64,000 nt of DNA from a virus. The translations under genes and the position numbers were made by a program. The DNA is taken from positions 25,517 through 89,516 of the IMG/VR virus record IMGVR_UViG_3300044972_002666; one strand, given 5' to 3'. The first letter of the stretch is position 1; the number at the start of each line of letters is the position of its first letter. The notes beneath the pieces are model-generated. The model ran no database searches. It saw only the letters and a program-made list of their open reading frames with translations, and was not told the origin of the DNA. Of this stretch, positions 51,109 to 59,306 are shown piece by piece.

Positions 51109-52317
51109 TTACCATCTGTAAGTTCTCTTTCTGCTAAAAAAGTCTCCTGACATATCTCCATCGTTACCTATATCGTTGATTGCCGCCCATCTGGATAATA
51201 AGAAGGTAATAATTGCGGTAAGAATTGCGGTAACCCAGATAGACCAAGCTGGAGGATCTACTGTCAGATAAGAGAATTCTCTAAAGTCTTTTCTTTTGTA
51301 TTTGGATCTAACCACACCCTCCACTCGGTTAGAAATTGCTACCGGATCAAATTTACCTACTTCCATAATCTCCTCTCGGATTTCCGGTATCACTTGTCGA
51401 TTAGGAGTCCAGGAGAAGGGTTTTACCCAGTTTAGGTTCTGAGTCTTCGGATCTATTCCTATGCAGATAACCAATTCGTTATCATTACCTCCGTCCCAGT
51501 AAGCCTCTTGCATGGATGCTGTTAGCTGATCTTTAGCCTCAAAGAAGAGGAAATAAATTCTGGCGTGTTTTTCTGGACCTAGCTTTCCATTCAAATAATG
51601 AGCTAAAATTTTGAAAGTGTCAATTTTACTTTTTGGAATATAGGGCATAGAATCTAGACCTAATACATTCTCTTGGGTGTAACCTTTAATTTCTGGATAT
51701 TCGAATAGTTTATATCTTTTTACATCTTCCTCAGATACTTCTAAGAAATCAAAAGCAGAATGTGCAGCTTGAACCCTATTGTCGTAGGTGTTTGATTCCG
51801 TGGTAGATCTGGAGGTCAAAGGATTTAAATTCCATTTGATTACGTATGCATCTCCATCCTTACCGCATCCAAAGAAGCTGTGGTTTATACTACGGTTCAA
51901 TTCTAAAAATTGAGGGGTAGAATTCCAGAGCTTTCTTAATTTTTCGTAGTGTTCCTTGGTAATAGAGAATTCTTGTCCCAAAGAATTTATCATCGTCCAG
52001 TGTTCCGGATTGTGATCGCAATAAGAACAATCATAGGAAGTTGTAATAGTTGTCTTCCCTACTTTATGAGTTCTATAACAGGTTTTTCTAACATAAGTTT
52101 CCCAGTACTCGTAGTATCTAGCTTCAACTATGAGAGCACCTTTATACTCGGTGTCGCTGGTTTGAATCTTTTCAACTGTGAATTTGAAGATTAGGATAAA
52201 GAAGAAGCAGGAAACTAGAGGGACTAGAACTTCCCACCAGACTAGGGTGTGTTTGTACCATTTAAGAAGAACGATTGCTCCAATGAGAGGAATTAGTAGA
52301 CAAAGCCAGATTAACAT
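51109..52317 (-). CDS. Phage integral membrane protein
   Basis: 402 residues with two N-terminal membrane segments (LIWLCLLIPLIGAIVLL; VLVPLVSCFFFILIFKF) and one near the C-terminus (IWVTAILTAIITFLL). The central domain has paired cysteines (CSYCDHNPEH, FFGCGKDG), possibly metal-binding. Conserved in large phages; function unknown. Motif A precedes it. Confidence 0.75.
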   Translation of the reverse strand: MLIWLCLLIPLIGAIVLLKWYKHTLVWWEVLVPLVSCFFFILIFKFTVEKIQTSDTEYKGALIVEARYYEYWETYVRKTCYRTHKVGKTTITTSYDCSYCDHNPEHWTMINSLGQEFSITKEHYEKLRKLWNSTPQFLELNRSINHSFFGCGKDGDAYVIKWNLNPLTSRSTTESNTYDNRVQAAHSAFDFLEVSEEDVKRYKLFEYPEIKGYTQENVLGLDSMPYIPKSKIDTFKILAHYLNGKLGPEKHARIYFLFFEAKDQLTASMQEAYWDGGNDNELVICIGIDPKTQNLNWVKPFSWTPNRQVIPEIREEIMEVGKFDPVAISNRVEGVVRSKYKRKDFREFSYLTVDPPAWSIWVTAILTAIITFLLSRWAAINDIGNDGDMSGDFFSRKRTYRW

Positions 52318-52339
52318 ATTTTTGATTTATTATTTAGTA

Positions 52340-52350
52340 AATATACGGTC
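52340..52350 (-). promoter_or_regulatory. Motif A promoter
   Basis: Minus-strand GACCGTATATT, 22 nt before ATG 52317; perfect consensus. Confidence 0.6.
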
Positions 52351-52370
52351 AGTAAATAATAAACACAAAA

Positions 52371-52394
52371 AAGGTCGCTAAAATTTAGCGACCT
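52371..52394 (-). terminator. Rho-independent terminator
   Basis: A perfect dyad (arm AAGGTCGCTA) after the T9SS-cargo-like gene, followed on the minus strand by TTTTTTGTG. It separates that gene from motif A of the membrane-protein gene. Confidence 0.9.
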
Positions 52395-52413
52395 TTAAAG
52401 TTTAAATTTAAAT

Positions 52414-53241
52414 TTAGTTCCTAATTATTTTTTTGTATGTACCGTCACTGTAGAGGTAGATTACAAGTTCATTTTCTCGAACGTACGTAACCGGTCTTCC
52501 CAAGACATCAAACATACCTATTAGTTTAGGTTCCTGTTTAGTGATGGATGTAATCCCTGTTGTACTGCAGTCAATATTATATCTTCTTAGAAAGAAAGTA
52601 TCTTGGTTATTACATTTATTATAGTACTGGGTTACCATCAAAAATCTTCCTTCGTTGGGGAATTTATAATTAATCCTTCTAGAATTGGAAGAAGAATATC
52701 GAATGTCATCAAGTGAAAAAGAATAATAATCGATCAAATCTCGATCTTTCATAGCTCCCCAATCATTCTTAGTCAATTCGTCTAACTCATTTCCACTATA
52801 TATGGTGTAATAATAGCTGTAGCAGGTGTCTTTAATGTTAGATATAATTCCCATTTCGCCGACTAAGCTATCACAGGTAATAAACTTATCAGTATACATT
52901 GCTTTAGGGTACCATCTTTGAATTTCTACAATTCGATAAATCGCGGTATCACATTTATTGCATCTGTCAGATAGCTTAATGTAAAGTTTATAAGAACCTG
53001 GTGCATTAAAGGCAATTTCAACAATACCCCTGAAGCTAAATAGTGTATCGGTTTTTTGGGTTTGGTAATCAAATAGAAGAAAGGTCATCGATTTACAAGA
53101 ATCTACTTCCCATCCTGAAGTGTACCATTTATAATAGACTCCTTGATTCCATTGTTGAACTTTAACTTTAGAAAAATCACACTTGGCACTTGCTGTTAAG
53201 ACTGTGAATAGTGCCATTAAAACGACTAATAGTTTTTTCAT
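52414..53241 (-). CDS. Secreted PKD-like protein with T9SS type A-like C-terminus
   Basis: I start at ATG 53241, where a clear signal peptide begins (MKKLLVVLMALFTVLTASA). The longer frame would extend into the LemA-like gene. The body has a PKD/Ig-like stretch (FNAPGSYKLYIKLSDRC) and many Cys. The C-terminus PKLIGMFDVLGRPVTYVRENEL and YLYSDGTYKKIIRN resembles type A T9SS sorting domains. Unlike the giant PKD gene its codon use matches the phage, so it is either long-resident or native. Confidence 0.8.
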   Translation of the reverse strand: MKKLLVVLMALFTVLTASAKCDFSKVKVQQWNQGVYYKWYTSGWEVDSCKSMTFLLFDYQTQKTDTLFSFRGIVEIAFNAPGSYKLYIKLSDRCNKCDTAIYRIVEIQRWYPKAMYTDKFITCDSLVGEMGIISNIKDTCYSYYYTIYSGNELDELTKNDWGAMKDRDLIDYYSFSLDDIRYSSSNSRRINYKFPNEGRFLMVTQYYNKCNNQDTFFLRRYNIDCSTTGITSITKQEPKLIGMFDVLGRPVTYVRENELVIYLYSDGTYKKIIRN

Positions 53242-53266
53242 ATCTGTTTTTTTAATTTTGCTTGAA

Positions 53267-53824
53267 TTAGAACACTTTCGTGTTGTTGTCTTTACCTGTC
53301 TTGATGACCTCGTCGGTAACATCTGAAGTTATAGGTTTGTAGACTAGCTTAGTTCTGCCCATGAAGGTTGAAAGAATAACCCCTGAAGGAAATTTACCCA
53401 TGATGTTATCATGTTCTAGCACTATCGACTGGATCATTTTTTCTTCCATGAAGAATCCATCTCTCTGGCCTTCAATAGTTCGGCTTAGATCGGCATACAA
53501 AGAGGATACGGTTTCATAGTTCGCATTCGGATTTGATTCCTGAACCCATTTCATAAATAGCCCTTGTGCGTCCTTTCTTCCTGCCATGATTGCATTCACG
53601 TTGTTTGCAAATGAGCTGTCATTTCGAAGAGCAACTTGAGATTTCTGGGAAATAGTTTTCCACATTTTGTCGTAGAATGCTGTTCTCTCGTCCATCTTTT
53701 GTTTGAATCTGTTTCTCAAATCCACCTCTTGGTTTGAGGTTGAAATGATGCTGGTAAAGATACCAAATACAAAAAGTCCGATGATGCCCATTACTGCATA
53801 CTTGATGATTTTTTTAGTTTCCAT
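53267..53824 (-). CDS. LemA-family-like membrane protein
   Basis: 185 residues. One N-terminal membrane helix (YAVMGIIGLFVFGIFTSII) is followed by a helical domain rich in Glu/Lys with the LemA-like YADLSRTIEGQRDGFF and LEHDNIMGKFPSGVILS stretches. LemA proteins are envelope proteins of unclear role; phage copies are often linked to SPFH-type genes. Motif A precedes it. Confidence 0.72.
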   Translation of the reverse strand: METKKIIKYAVMGIIGLFVFGIFTSIISTSNQEVDLRNRFKQKMDERTAFYDKMWKTISQKSQVALRNDSSFANNVNAIMAGRKDAQGLFMKWVQESNPNANYETVSSLYADLSRTIEGQRDGFFMEEKMIQSIVLEHDNIMGKFPSGVILSTFMGRTKLVYKPITSDVTDEVIKTGKDNNTKVF

Positions 53825-53851
53825 TTGATTTTTTTAATTGTTATTTTATTG

Positions 53852-53862
53852 AATATACGGTC
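53852..53862 (-). promoter_or_regulatory. Motif A promoter
   Basis: Minus-strand GACCGTATATT, 27 nt before ATG 53824; perfect consensus, followed by A-rich leader. Confidence 0.6.
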
Positions 53863-53866
53863 AGAG

Positions 53867-54238
53867 TTAGATCATTTGAGATGAAATAAGGGAAAAAGTT
53901 AAATAAAGCTGAATGTAGTGTAGAATTTGATCGAATCCAACCACTACAAATCCATTGTGAAAGTCCTTGTTCTCCCAGAAAGGCTTACCTATCCTAGAGG
54001 TTGCAAAGTCTGTTAGAAAGTGAAAGACGAAAGTTGTGATGGCAAAAGCAAATGCTTTATCTGCAGCTCCGAACCAAATCCAGGTTGCAAGGAACCAGAT
54101 GATAGAGTAAACTCCAACGTGGTAAAATAGCCATTTGTCACTAGAGGATTTATTAGTTGCTTGATCGTGAGTCTGAAGTCCAAAGTCTCCTAAGAAGTGG
54201 ATCAACAGAATAAATAGCCATAAAAATTCTTGGTTCAT
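53867..54238 (-). CDS. DUF3307-like membrane protein
   Basis: 123 residues, four hydrophobic segments; HFLGDFGLQTH and KWLFYHVGVYSIIWF fit DUF3307 (H-x-x-x-D-x-x-x-Q; H-x-x-x-Y). FVFHFLTDFAT provides another His/Asp pair. The family is a small polytopic membrane protein of unknown role. Follows the HD gene by 4 nt. Confidence 0.75.
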   Translation of the reverse strand: MNQEFLWLFILLIHFLGDFGLQTHDQATNKSSSDKWLFYHVGVYSIIWFLATWIWFGAADKAFAFAITTFVFHFLTDFATSRIGKPFWENKDFHNGFVVVGFDQILHYIQLYLTFSLISSQMI

Positions 54239-54242
54239 ATGA

Positions 54243-54770
54243 TTAGATTGAAAGGATTGATTCTAGGTGGTCAAACAGGGGTTTGAATTTCTCTACGTAA
54301 AGATGTTCTTTAACTTTAGGAAATTCTTTTCTGTATTTTTTAAACATTCCAGAGTCTGTTAAAAGAGAATATTTAACATTGGCAGTGATGTCGCAAAGTT
54401 TAACGAAGATTGCAAGTTCGTTTTCTTTCAGTTCGGCAAAATACTTCTCACTGTGTCTTTGATCTCTGTTTTTACCTTTCTCTTCGGTGCAACAGTAGAT
54501 AATATCTGCGATCTTCTCTCCCACCATTTCTTTGATATCGTTGTAGGTAACTCTGGCATCTTCGATCAGATCGTGACCGTAGCATGATGCCATAATTGTT
54601 TTATCTAGGTCTAGATCAAAATCACCTAGGAGTTCTTCGAACTTTTTAGCTTGGGTAGCTACTAGATCAAGGTGAAAGGAATAAGGATGGATCTTTCCAT
54701 ACTTTTGGTTGCATTCTACATCGTGTTGATGTTTGCAAAATTTTATAAATTCTTGAGTTGTCATATTCAT
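54243..54770 (-). CDS. SpoT/MESH1-like HD hydrolase
   Basis: 175 residues. HPYSFHLDLVATQAKKF, the YGHDLIEDARVTYNDIKE core (HD-x-x-ED) and CTEEKGKNRDQRH with VKLCDITANV reproduce the small alarmone hydrolase pattern. The substrate would be (p)ppGpp or a related nucleotide, so the phage could suppress the stringent response. No synthetase domain is attached. Starts just after motif A. Confidence 0.85.
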   Translation of the reverse strand: MNMTTQEFIKFCKHQHDVECNQKYGKIHPYSFHLDLVATQAKKFEELLGDFDLDLDKTIMASCYGHDLIEDARVTYNDIKEMVGEKIADIIYCCTEEKGKNRDQRHSEKYFAELKENELAIFVKLCDITANVKYSLLTDSGMFKKYRKEFPKVKEHLYVEKFKPLFDHLESILSI

Positions 54771-54773
54771 TAG

Positions 54774-54784
54774 AATATACGGTT
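54774..54784 (-). promoter_or_regulatory. Motif A promoter
   Basis: Minus-strand AACCGTATATT immediately (3 nt) before ATG 54770, overlapping the previous stop; another near-leaderless case. Confidence 0.5.
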
Positions 54785-55443
54785 TAGAATCCTAGTTTAC
54801 CTTTAATCTTTTCCCAAAGAGGATGTCCGTAGGTCTCAACCTCATCTTCTGGTGGATCTTTTAGCTCCCTGATCGGCATTTCGATCTTGACAGAAGTTTG
54901 GATCATCTTTGGAGTTGAGACAGAAACCGTTACTCCTGAGGTGGACCAAGACCCGCTCAATCCTGGGGAAGAATATACAACCGTGGTAGTTCCAGCATAT
55001 CCAGTCGTTCCTGAAATTCCAGGAGTTCCTGAAATTCCAGTCGCACCGTAAGATCCGGAACTTCCACTAAGCTCTAATTTTTTATAGTCTTTAAGCTCAA
55101 CCTCTTTTTCGATTACAAACTCTTTTCTTAGCCTTTCTTCGACTGATCTAACCCTGGTGAAGTTTCCTTTGATTATAAGGTAGTTGTCACCAAACCAGGA
55201 GGAAACTAAAGGGTCCATATGAGGAGATTTTGGCTCGTCTAGTTTGTCAAGAAATAAATCAGCCCCATCTGATTCATTGACTTCAATAAAAGCATTCAAG
55301 ATATTAGCAGTCAAAATGTCGTTGTCGAGATGCTCTTCCCCATCTTCATAAAATCCCGTAATCGAATAAGCCTTGGTGATACTATCTCCAAGCCCAACGT
55401 CTTCAAGGTCTCCCATGAGATCCCACAATTCTTGATCTTCCAT
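54784..55443 (-). CDS. Protein with DLEDVGL motif and collagen-like Gly repeats
   Basis: 219 residues. The N-terminus DLMGDLEDVGLGDS carries the DLxxVGL motif without the MK..F tag. A central GATGISGTPGISGTTGYAG stretch is a short collagen-like Gly-X-Y/Ser-Thr repeat linker, followed by a beta segment. No enzyme motif. It may be an exposed structural or decoration protein. Motif-A variant (TTACCGTATCTTT) precedes it. Confidence 0.7.
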   Translation of the reverse strand: MEDQELWDLMGDLEDVGLGDSITKAYSITGFYEDGEEHLDNDILTANILNAFIEVNESDGADLFLDKLDEPKSPHMDPLVSSWFGDNYLIIKGNFTRVRSVEERLRKEFVIEKEVELKDYKKLELSGSSGSYGATGISGTPGISGTTGYAGTTTVVYSSPGLSGSWSTSGVTVSVSTPKMIQTSVKIEMPIRELKDPPEDEVETYGHPLWEKIKGKLGF

Positions 55444-55457
55444 ATTATGTTATAGAA

Positions 55458-55467
55458 AGATACGGTA
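55458..55467 (-). promoter_or_regulatory. Motif A variant
   Basis: Minus-strand ACCGTATCTT, 14 nt before ATG 55443; TATCTT replaces TATATT. Confidence 0.4.
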
Positions 55468-55535
55468 AATAAATTTCGATTGTTATAGACTTGTAGGCTT
55501 ATTAGCCTCGAATATTTTATATGACTTTAAGCGTC

Positions 55536-56108
55536 TCATATTTCTTCTGCTCTTAAGTTCCAACCCACATTTTCGTTAACAAATTCCTCCATCTCTGGGC
55601 TAACAACACCTCCTGTCATGGACTTTATCTTATTTAGAATTGCCTCTTCAGTCGGACCCACAAGATCAACAGTCATGACCCATCTAATTTTTCCGTCATA
55701 GATTGGATTTCCTGTAATGTCCTTCCTCTCCATTGGCTGCTGATTTGCCTTTCCATTAGCAGCTTTGATGATGTTGTCTTTGGAAAGAATTTTTCCCACC
55801 TCTGGAATTTTATTCAGAACGTTATTCCATTTTTCCATTTCATCTGAAAGTTTCTGAGTGAAGTCTCCAGATTTAAGTTTTTCAAAGGCCTCTAAATATG
55901 CCGTCTTCTCTGAATCTGCAGCAACTTCCACAATGAAAACCTCATGGACTTGTTCTTCCCAGTTTCTATAGTAGTTGACTTCTGGGGTAACTGTGGATAT
56001 TGATCCAACAACCCTCCATTTCTTTCCCAGACCAACCTCGGCAAGGTCCCCCATGAGGGACTTGATTTCTTCGTCTGAGTAGTCTTCAAATAGTTTTATG
56101 TGCTTCAT
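55536..56108 (-). CDS. CTS-tagged protein with DLAEVGL motif (paralogue 1)
   Basis: 190 residues starting MKHIKLFEDYSDEE, then SLMGDLAEVGL. Shares the tag and a downstream LEAFEKLKSGDFTQKLS segment with the adjacent gene, so the pair is a tandem duplication that has diverged. Function unknown. ATG overlaps the upstream stop by 4 nt. Confidence 0.78.
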   Translation of the reverse strand: MKHIKLFEDYSDEEIKSLMGDLAEVGLGKKWRVVGSISTVTPEVNYYRNWEEQVHEVFIVEVAADSEKTAYLEAFEKLKSGDFTQKLSDEMEKWNNVLNKIPEVGKILSKDNIIKAANGKANQQPMERKDITGNPIYDGKIRWVMTVDLVGPTEEAILNKIKSMTGGVVSPEMEEFVNENVGWNLRAEEI

Positions 56109-56683
56109 TTATTTACTTCGGTTTGCAAAACTTTTATTGCTGTGGATCCGGCAATCTCTTGCTTGGCTGATTTGGGGGTGGATTTCCAAAGCGTGTTGAA
56201 AAATTCTTTCGCATAATCTTCAGATTTTCCTTCGAGATATTTCTCGACTATACCTTCCCATTCGTTAAATAGGATCTGTCCCGACTTTTCGTGAATTCGA
56301 GTTTTGAATTCCACCACGTCCCGAGATTCTTGAGCTTCCTTCTGAATTCTCTCCGAACTAAAAAACTTCAGAATGTTGGAAATTCTGTTCTTGTAAGCAT
56401 CAGTATCTAATTTCGATAAATCTTGAGTGAAGTCTCCCTTTTTAATTTTTTCGAAAGCCAGTTGTTCTGCCTTTGGACCTTTCTCTGGAGTGTAAATCTC
56501 CACGATGGCAAATTTCCCCCAAGGCTCTGCCCACCAAGATGGATGGGTCACCTCTTGAGGAATTGGAATTTTTTCCCCGAAGCTAACAATTACTTTATTC
56601 ATAAGACCAACCCCATCTAGATCGGACATTAGTCCTGCTAAATCTTCGTCTGAGTAGTCTTCAAATAGTTTTATGTGCTTCAT
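56105..56683 (-). CDS. CTS-tagged protein with DLDGVGL motif (paralogue 2)
   Basis: 192 residues starting MKHIKLFEDYSDED, then LAGLMSDLDGVGL; contains LAFEKIKKGDFTQDLS, matching paralogue 1. The first ~28 residues are nearly identical between the two and look like a docking or targeting cassette. A motif-B variant (GCATATAAGGAC) abuts the ATG. Confidence 0.78.
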   Translation of the reverse strand: MKHIKLFEDYSDEDLAGLMSDLDGVGLMNKVIVSFGEKIPIPQEVTHPSWWAEPWGKFAIVEIYTPEKGPKAEQLAFEKIKKGDFTQDLSKLDTDAYKNRISNILKFFSSERIQKEAQESRDVVEFKTRIHEKSGQILFNEWEGIVEKYLEGKSEDYAKEFFNTLWKSTPKSAKQEIAGSTAIKVLQTEVNK

Positions 56684-56684
56684 G

Positions 56685-56696
56685 TCCTTATATGCT
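56685..56696 (-). promoter_or_regulatory. Motif B variant
   Basis: Minus-strand AGCATATAAGGA directly before ATG 56683, overlapping the TAG of the upstream gene. Confidence 0.35.
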
Positions 56697-57579
56697 ACAG
56701 ACCGATGTCCCCTAGAGATTTGTGTATATCTGAAATTTCCCCAGTTTCTTCGTCAAATCCGGCCGGTGGAACATAACCTTCTTGCTTCATCAGATTGTAG
56801 AAGTTCAGCACCTCATTTTCTGGGTAGAGTCTAGCTGTGCCAAATACGGTCTCTGCTGTTCCTTTCGGAAGTTGACACTGAGAAATTGCATACTGAATCT
56901 CCGCAGGATCTTCTTTCATCTTCTTGACAAATCCAGCCTTCAGATCATCAAAGATGCCATAAGGAAGGTTCTTCAGAAAATCAACTGAGGACTCGTAGTG
57001 TCCTCCATAAGGGTTGCAATCCTTTTTCACTCCAACTATTCCCAGATTTCCGGTCTTGTAAAAAGACTCCAAATCCGAAGAGAAGAGTTCCATAATGTGT
57101 TTTAATCCCCTCCAAGTAGGTCCTGATATTTTTCCTTCAAACTGGGCAAAATAGAGCAGCTTAAAGAGCTCATTCCAAGACTCTTTATCGTTGAGTAAAA
57201 TTGTGAACGTCTGAGATGAAGTCATTAAATCGTTGTTGAATACAATCTTGGCCGGCTCTTCAGAGGGGGAGTCTCTGTCACCTTCTCTGAAAACCTCGTA
57301 GAAAGCCTGAGGTTTGGGTTTTGGCCCAGGGAAGAACCAAGAGTAGCCATTCCCTTTCTTTCTGACCCTCTCCAGTTTGAAATCTGGAAATGCCCCCTTC
57401 AAGGCTTGATACCAAGGCAGATCTGCAAAGTCTTCCTCCGAAGGGTTGTACAACTTCCCGTTGTTTGGAACTCGAGTAAATTTGTTCAAGAGGTAGTCCA
57501 TGTTCATCTTGCGATATTCATCCCCTTCATTCAGGGCATGCTGAGATTCAAATCGACGATAAGTTTGTAGGTGCTTCAT
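56695..57579 (-). CDS. CTS-tagged protein ending SLGDIGL
   Basis: 294 residues starting MKHLQTYRRFESQHALNE and ending ISDIHKSLGDIGL, combining tag and terminal motif. The body has FPDFKLERVRKKGNGYSWFFPGP and Pro-rich loops; no domain recognised. It terminates with TAG. Motif B lies 3 nt before the ATG. Confidence 0.75.
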   Translation of the reverse strand: MKHLQTYRRFESQHALNEGDEYRKMNMDYLLNKFTRVPNNGKLYNPSEEDFADLPWYQALKGAFPDFKLERVRKKGNGYSWFFPGPKPKPQAFYEVFREGDRDSPSEEPAKIVFNNDLMTSSQTFTILLNDKESWNELFKLLYFAQFEGKISGPTWRGLKHIMELFSSDLESFYKTGNLGIVGVKKDCNPYGGHYESSVDFLKNLPYGIFDDLKAGFVKKMKEDPAEIQYAISQCQLPKGTAETVFGTARLYPENEVLNFYNLMKQEGYVPPAGFDEETGEISDIHKSLGDIGL

Positions 57580-57581
57580 GT

Positions 57582-57592
57582 CTTATATATCC
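57582..57592 (-). promoter_or_regulatory. Motif B immediately before ATG
   Basis: Minus-strand GGATATATAAG then AC and ATG 57579. The motif-start distance is too short for a normal leader. Confidence 0.55.
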
Positions 57593-58420
57593 TTAAAGAC
57601 CAACGTCGTCCAGGTCTGACAGCATCTCTGCATCCCCTTGGATTCCTTCTGGAAATTTTAGCCCTGCATATTTTGGATCCGCCTTCAGGGTCTTCCAAAC
57701 CCCCTTTAATTCAACAGCCATCTTCTCAGGCTCTCTGTCAATCGTCTGCTGTATTTTCTCAGGAGTCAGGAGGTCCAAAATCATCTTCTGAGCTTTGGGG
57801 TTGACCTTCTTGATGGTCTCCAGCAGGCCAGGAACCCCCCAGTTGGAAAGTTCAAACCAGTCGCAGTGAAAAGTCCCACCGATTGTTTCTGGAGCCCCTG
57901 CTAAAGAGATAAGAGAAGTTGAATTTGAATAGCAGTAGAAATCCCCTCCCACCGTTCTTGGACTTCCCTCCAAGGTCTTGAGGTCATTGCCAACGCAGGA
58001 GAAATCCCCTCCCACTTCTACCGGGCCACCTTTTAAGTTCTTCAGCCTATTGGTGTTGCAGTAGAAGCCTCCCCTGACAAACTGAGGTGCTCCCTCGAGA
58101 CTGACAAGGTCATTTCGATCGCAGGAGAAATCTCTCACCAACTGAGGTGCACCCTTCAAGCTGACAAGTTCGTTTCGATCGCAGTCAAAGGCTCCACTCA
58201 CATGGCCAAAGGAGATTCCCTTAAAGTCCTTCAATCCCCTTTGTGGGCACTCAAAGTTTCCATTGACGTCAACCAAGCCGGTTTTTGGGTTGACGGACCA
58301 AGTCCCAGGCATCCCCTTCGAATTCTCAAGAGGTTCGACGAAGAGAGACAAGAACGTCTCCTGGTCTTCAGTCAGTACCGTCTTGGATTCAAAGATGCTA
58401 TATGTCTGCAAGTGCTTCAT
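57593..58420 (-). CDS. CTS-tagged leucine-rich-type repeat protein ending DLDDVGL
   Basis: I start at ATG 58420, where the tag MKHLQTYSIFESKTVLTE begins and motif B lies just upstream; the longer frame would start inside that promoter. Residues ~70-190 are repeats such as LVSLEGAPQFVRGGFYCNTN, similar to the solenoid at 26441-27553. It ends MLSDLDDVGL. Less AT-rich than the left half of the window. Confidence 0.82.
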   Translation of the reverse strand: MKHLQTYSIFESKTVLTEDQETFLSLFVEPLENSKGMPGTWSVNPKTGLVDVNGNFECPQRGLKDFKGISFGHVSGAFDCDRNELVSLKGAPQLVRDFSCDRNDLVSLEGAPQFVRGGFYCNTNRLKNLKGGPVEVGGDFSCVGNDLKTLEGSPRTVGGDFYCYSNSTSLISLAGAPETIGGTFHCDWFELSNWGVPGLLETIKKVNPKAQKMILDLLTPEKIQQTIDREPEKMAVELKGVWKTLKADPKYAGLKFPEGIQGDAEMLSDLDDVGL

Positions 58421-58423
58421 TCG

Positions 58424-58435
58424 CTTATATATCCC
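58424..58435 (-). promoter_or_regulatory. Motif B promoter
   Basis: Minus-strand GGGATATATAAG then CGA and ATG 58420. Confidence 0.6.
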
Positions 58436-58598
58436 TGCAGGCAATGTCAATCATGTGCTTTAAAGCGCGCTGGGCCCTGCCCCTGAGTTTTGCTCCCGAT
58501 CCCCCTAGGGCCTCCCAAGCTCAGGCCCAAATTTTGGGTTTACATCCCCTCCCGGCGGCACCCCAATCCATTCTACATATAAGACTAGGACACACAAA
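58436..58598. other. GC-rich non-coding gap
   Basis: No supported gene. It contains inverted repeats GGGCCT...AGGCCC (58508-58528) and CCCAAA/TTTGGG (58526-58538), and C-runs on the plus strand like those of the larger array at 60.24-60.48 kb. Confidence 0.5.
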
Positions 58599-58625
58599 GA
58601 AGGTGCCCCTAGTAGAGACACCTTC
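58599..58625 (-). terminator. Probable terminator after the ferritin-like gene
   Basis: 7-bp stem GAAGGTG/CACCTTC with a 13-nt loop, then TTTGTGTG on the minus strand; a weak T-run. Confidence 0.5.
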
Positions 58626-58647
58626 GTGTTGTGTTTGTGTTATAAGA

Positions 58648-59259
58648 TTATCCGAAATATCTTCCTTCGAAGATTAGAATGTCTAGCTTGGAATCAATGT
58701 TAATGAGCTCAAGAGCATTTAGGAGATCAGAGTAGCTAGCAACAGACTCATTCTGAATGTCTACATACTTCTGAATGAAATTGAATGTAGCAGGATGAGC
58801 AGCATCAAAGGCCCTTTGAAGTGCAGAGTACTTCTGAAGCAGATCATACTCGATAGTGTAGGCATGTCCTATGATATGCACAAGAGAGGTAAACTCGTTA
58901 GGCACAGTTACAGGTGGGATCTGTGGTAAACAGTTCCACTGGGTCATGTAATCCTGAAGTCCAGCTGCGTGTTCTAACTCCTCTGCTGCTTCGCCTTCGA
59001 AGTAGGCTGCTGCTGCCTTATAGTTCATGTTCTTGCACCAGTTGGCTGCGTTACGGTATGTGTAGTGAGCTGTGTATTCATCTTTGAGTCTTGCTTCTAA
59101 AGCCGAGATGATCTCTGATGACAGAGTCTTTGGTTTAGGCACTCCTGATCCTACTACTACAGGCTCGGAAGTCTGAGCAGGCAGTTCAAGACCAGGAACC
59201 TCAATTGCTTGGATTTCCATGTTCTCTCTCATAGTTAAGAATTCTTTTAGTGTTGCCAT
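58648..59259 (-). CDS. Ferritin-like di-iron protein with tag-like N-terminus
   Basis: 203 residues. The start MATLKEFLTMRENMEIQ resembles the tag family. From residue ~50 a four-helix ferritin-like domain shows LKDEYTAHYTYRNAANWC (first E...H), FEGEAAEELEHAAGL (E-x-x-EH) and later LVHIIGHAYTIEYDLLQK plus NESVASYSDLL. The two ExxH-type sites suit di-iron binding. A probable iron store, or redox or bacterioferritin-like protector. Together with the Dps-like protein at 17.8 kb it is the second such protein. Canonical motif B precedes it. Confidence 0.85.
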   Translation of the reverse strand: MATLKEFLTMRENMEIQAIEVPGLELPAQTSEPVVVGSGVPKPKTLSSEIISALEARLKDEYTAHYTYRNAANWCKNMNYKAAAAYFEGEAAEELEHAAGLQDYMTQWNCLPQIPPVTVPNEFTSLVHIIGHAYTIEYDLLQKYSALQRAFDAAHPATFNFIQKYVDIQNESVASYSDLLNALELINIDSKLDILIFEGRYFG

Positions 59260-59277
59260 TGGGTGTTAAATTTTGGT

Positions 59278-59288
59278 TTATATATCCC
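59278..59288 (-). promoter_or_regulatory. Motif B promoter
   Basis: Minus-strand GGGATATATAA, 18 nt before ATG 59259; perfect consensus. Confidence 0.65.
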
Positions 59289-59306
59289 TCACTGGTACGG
59301 AAACAT

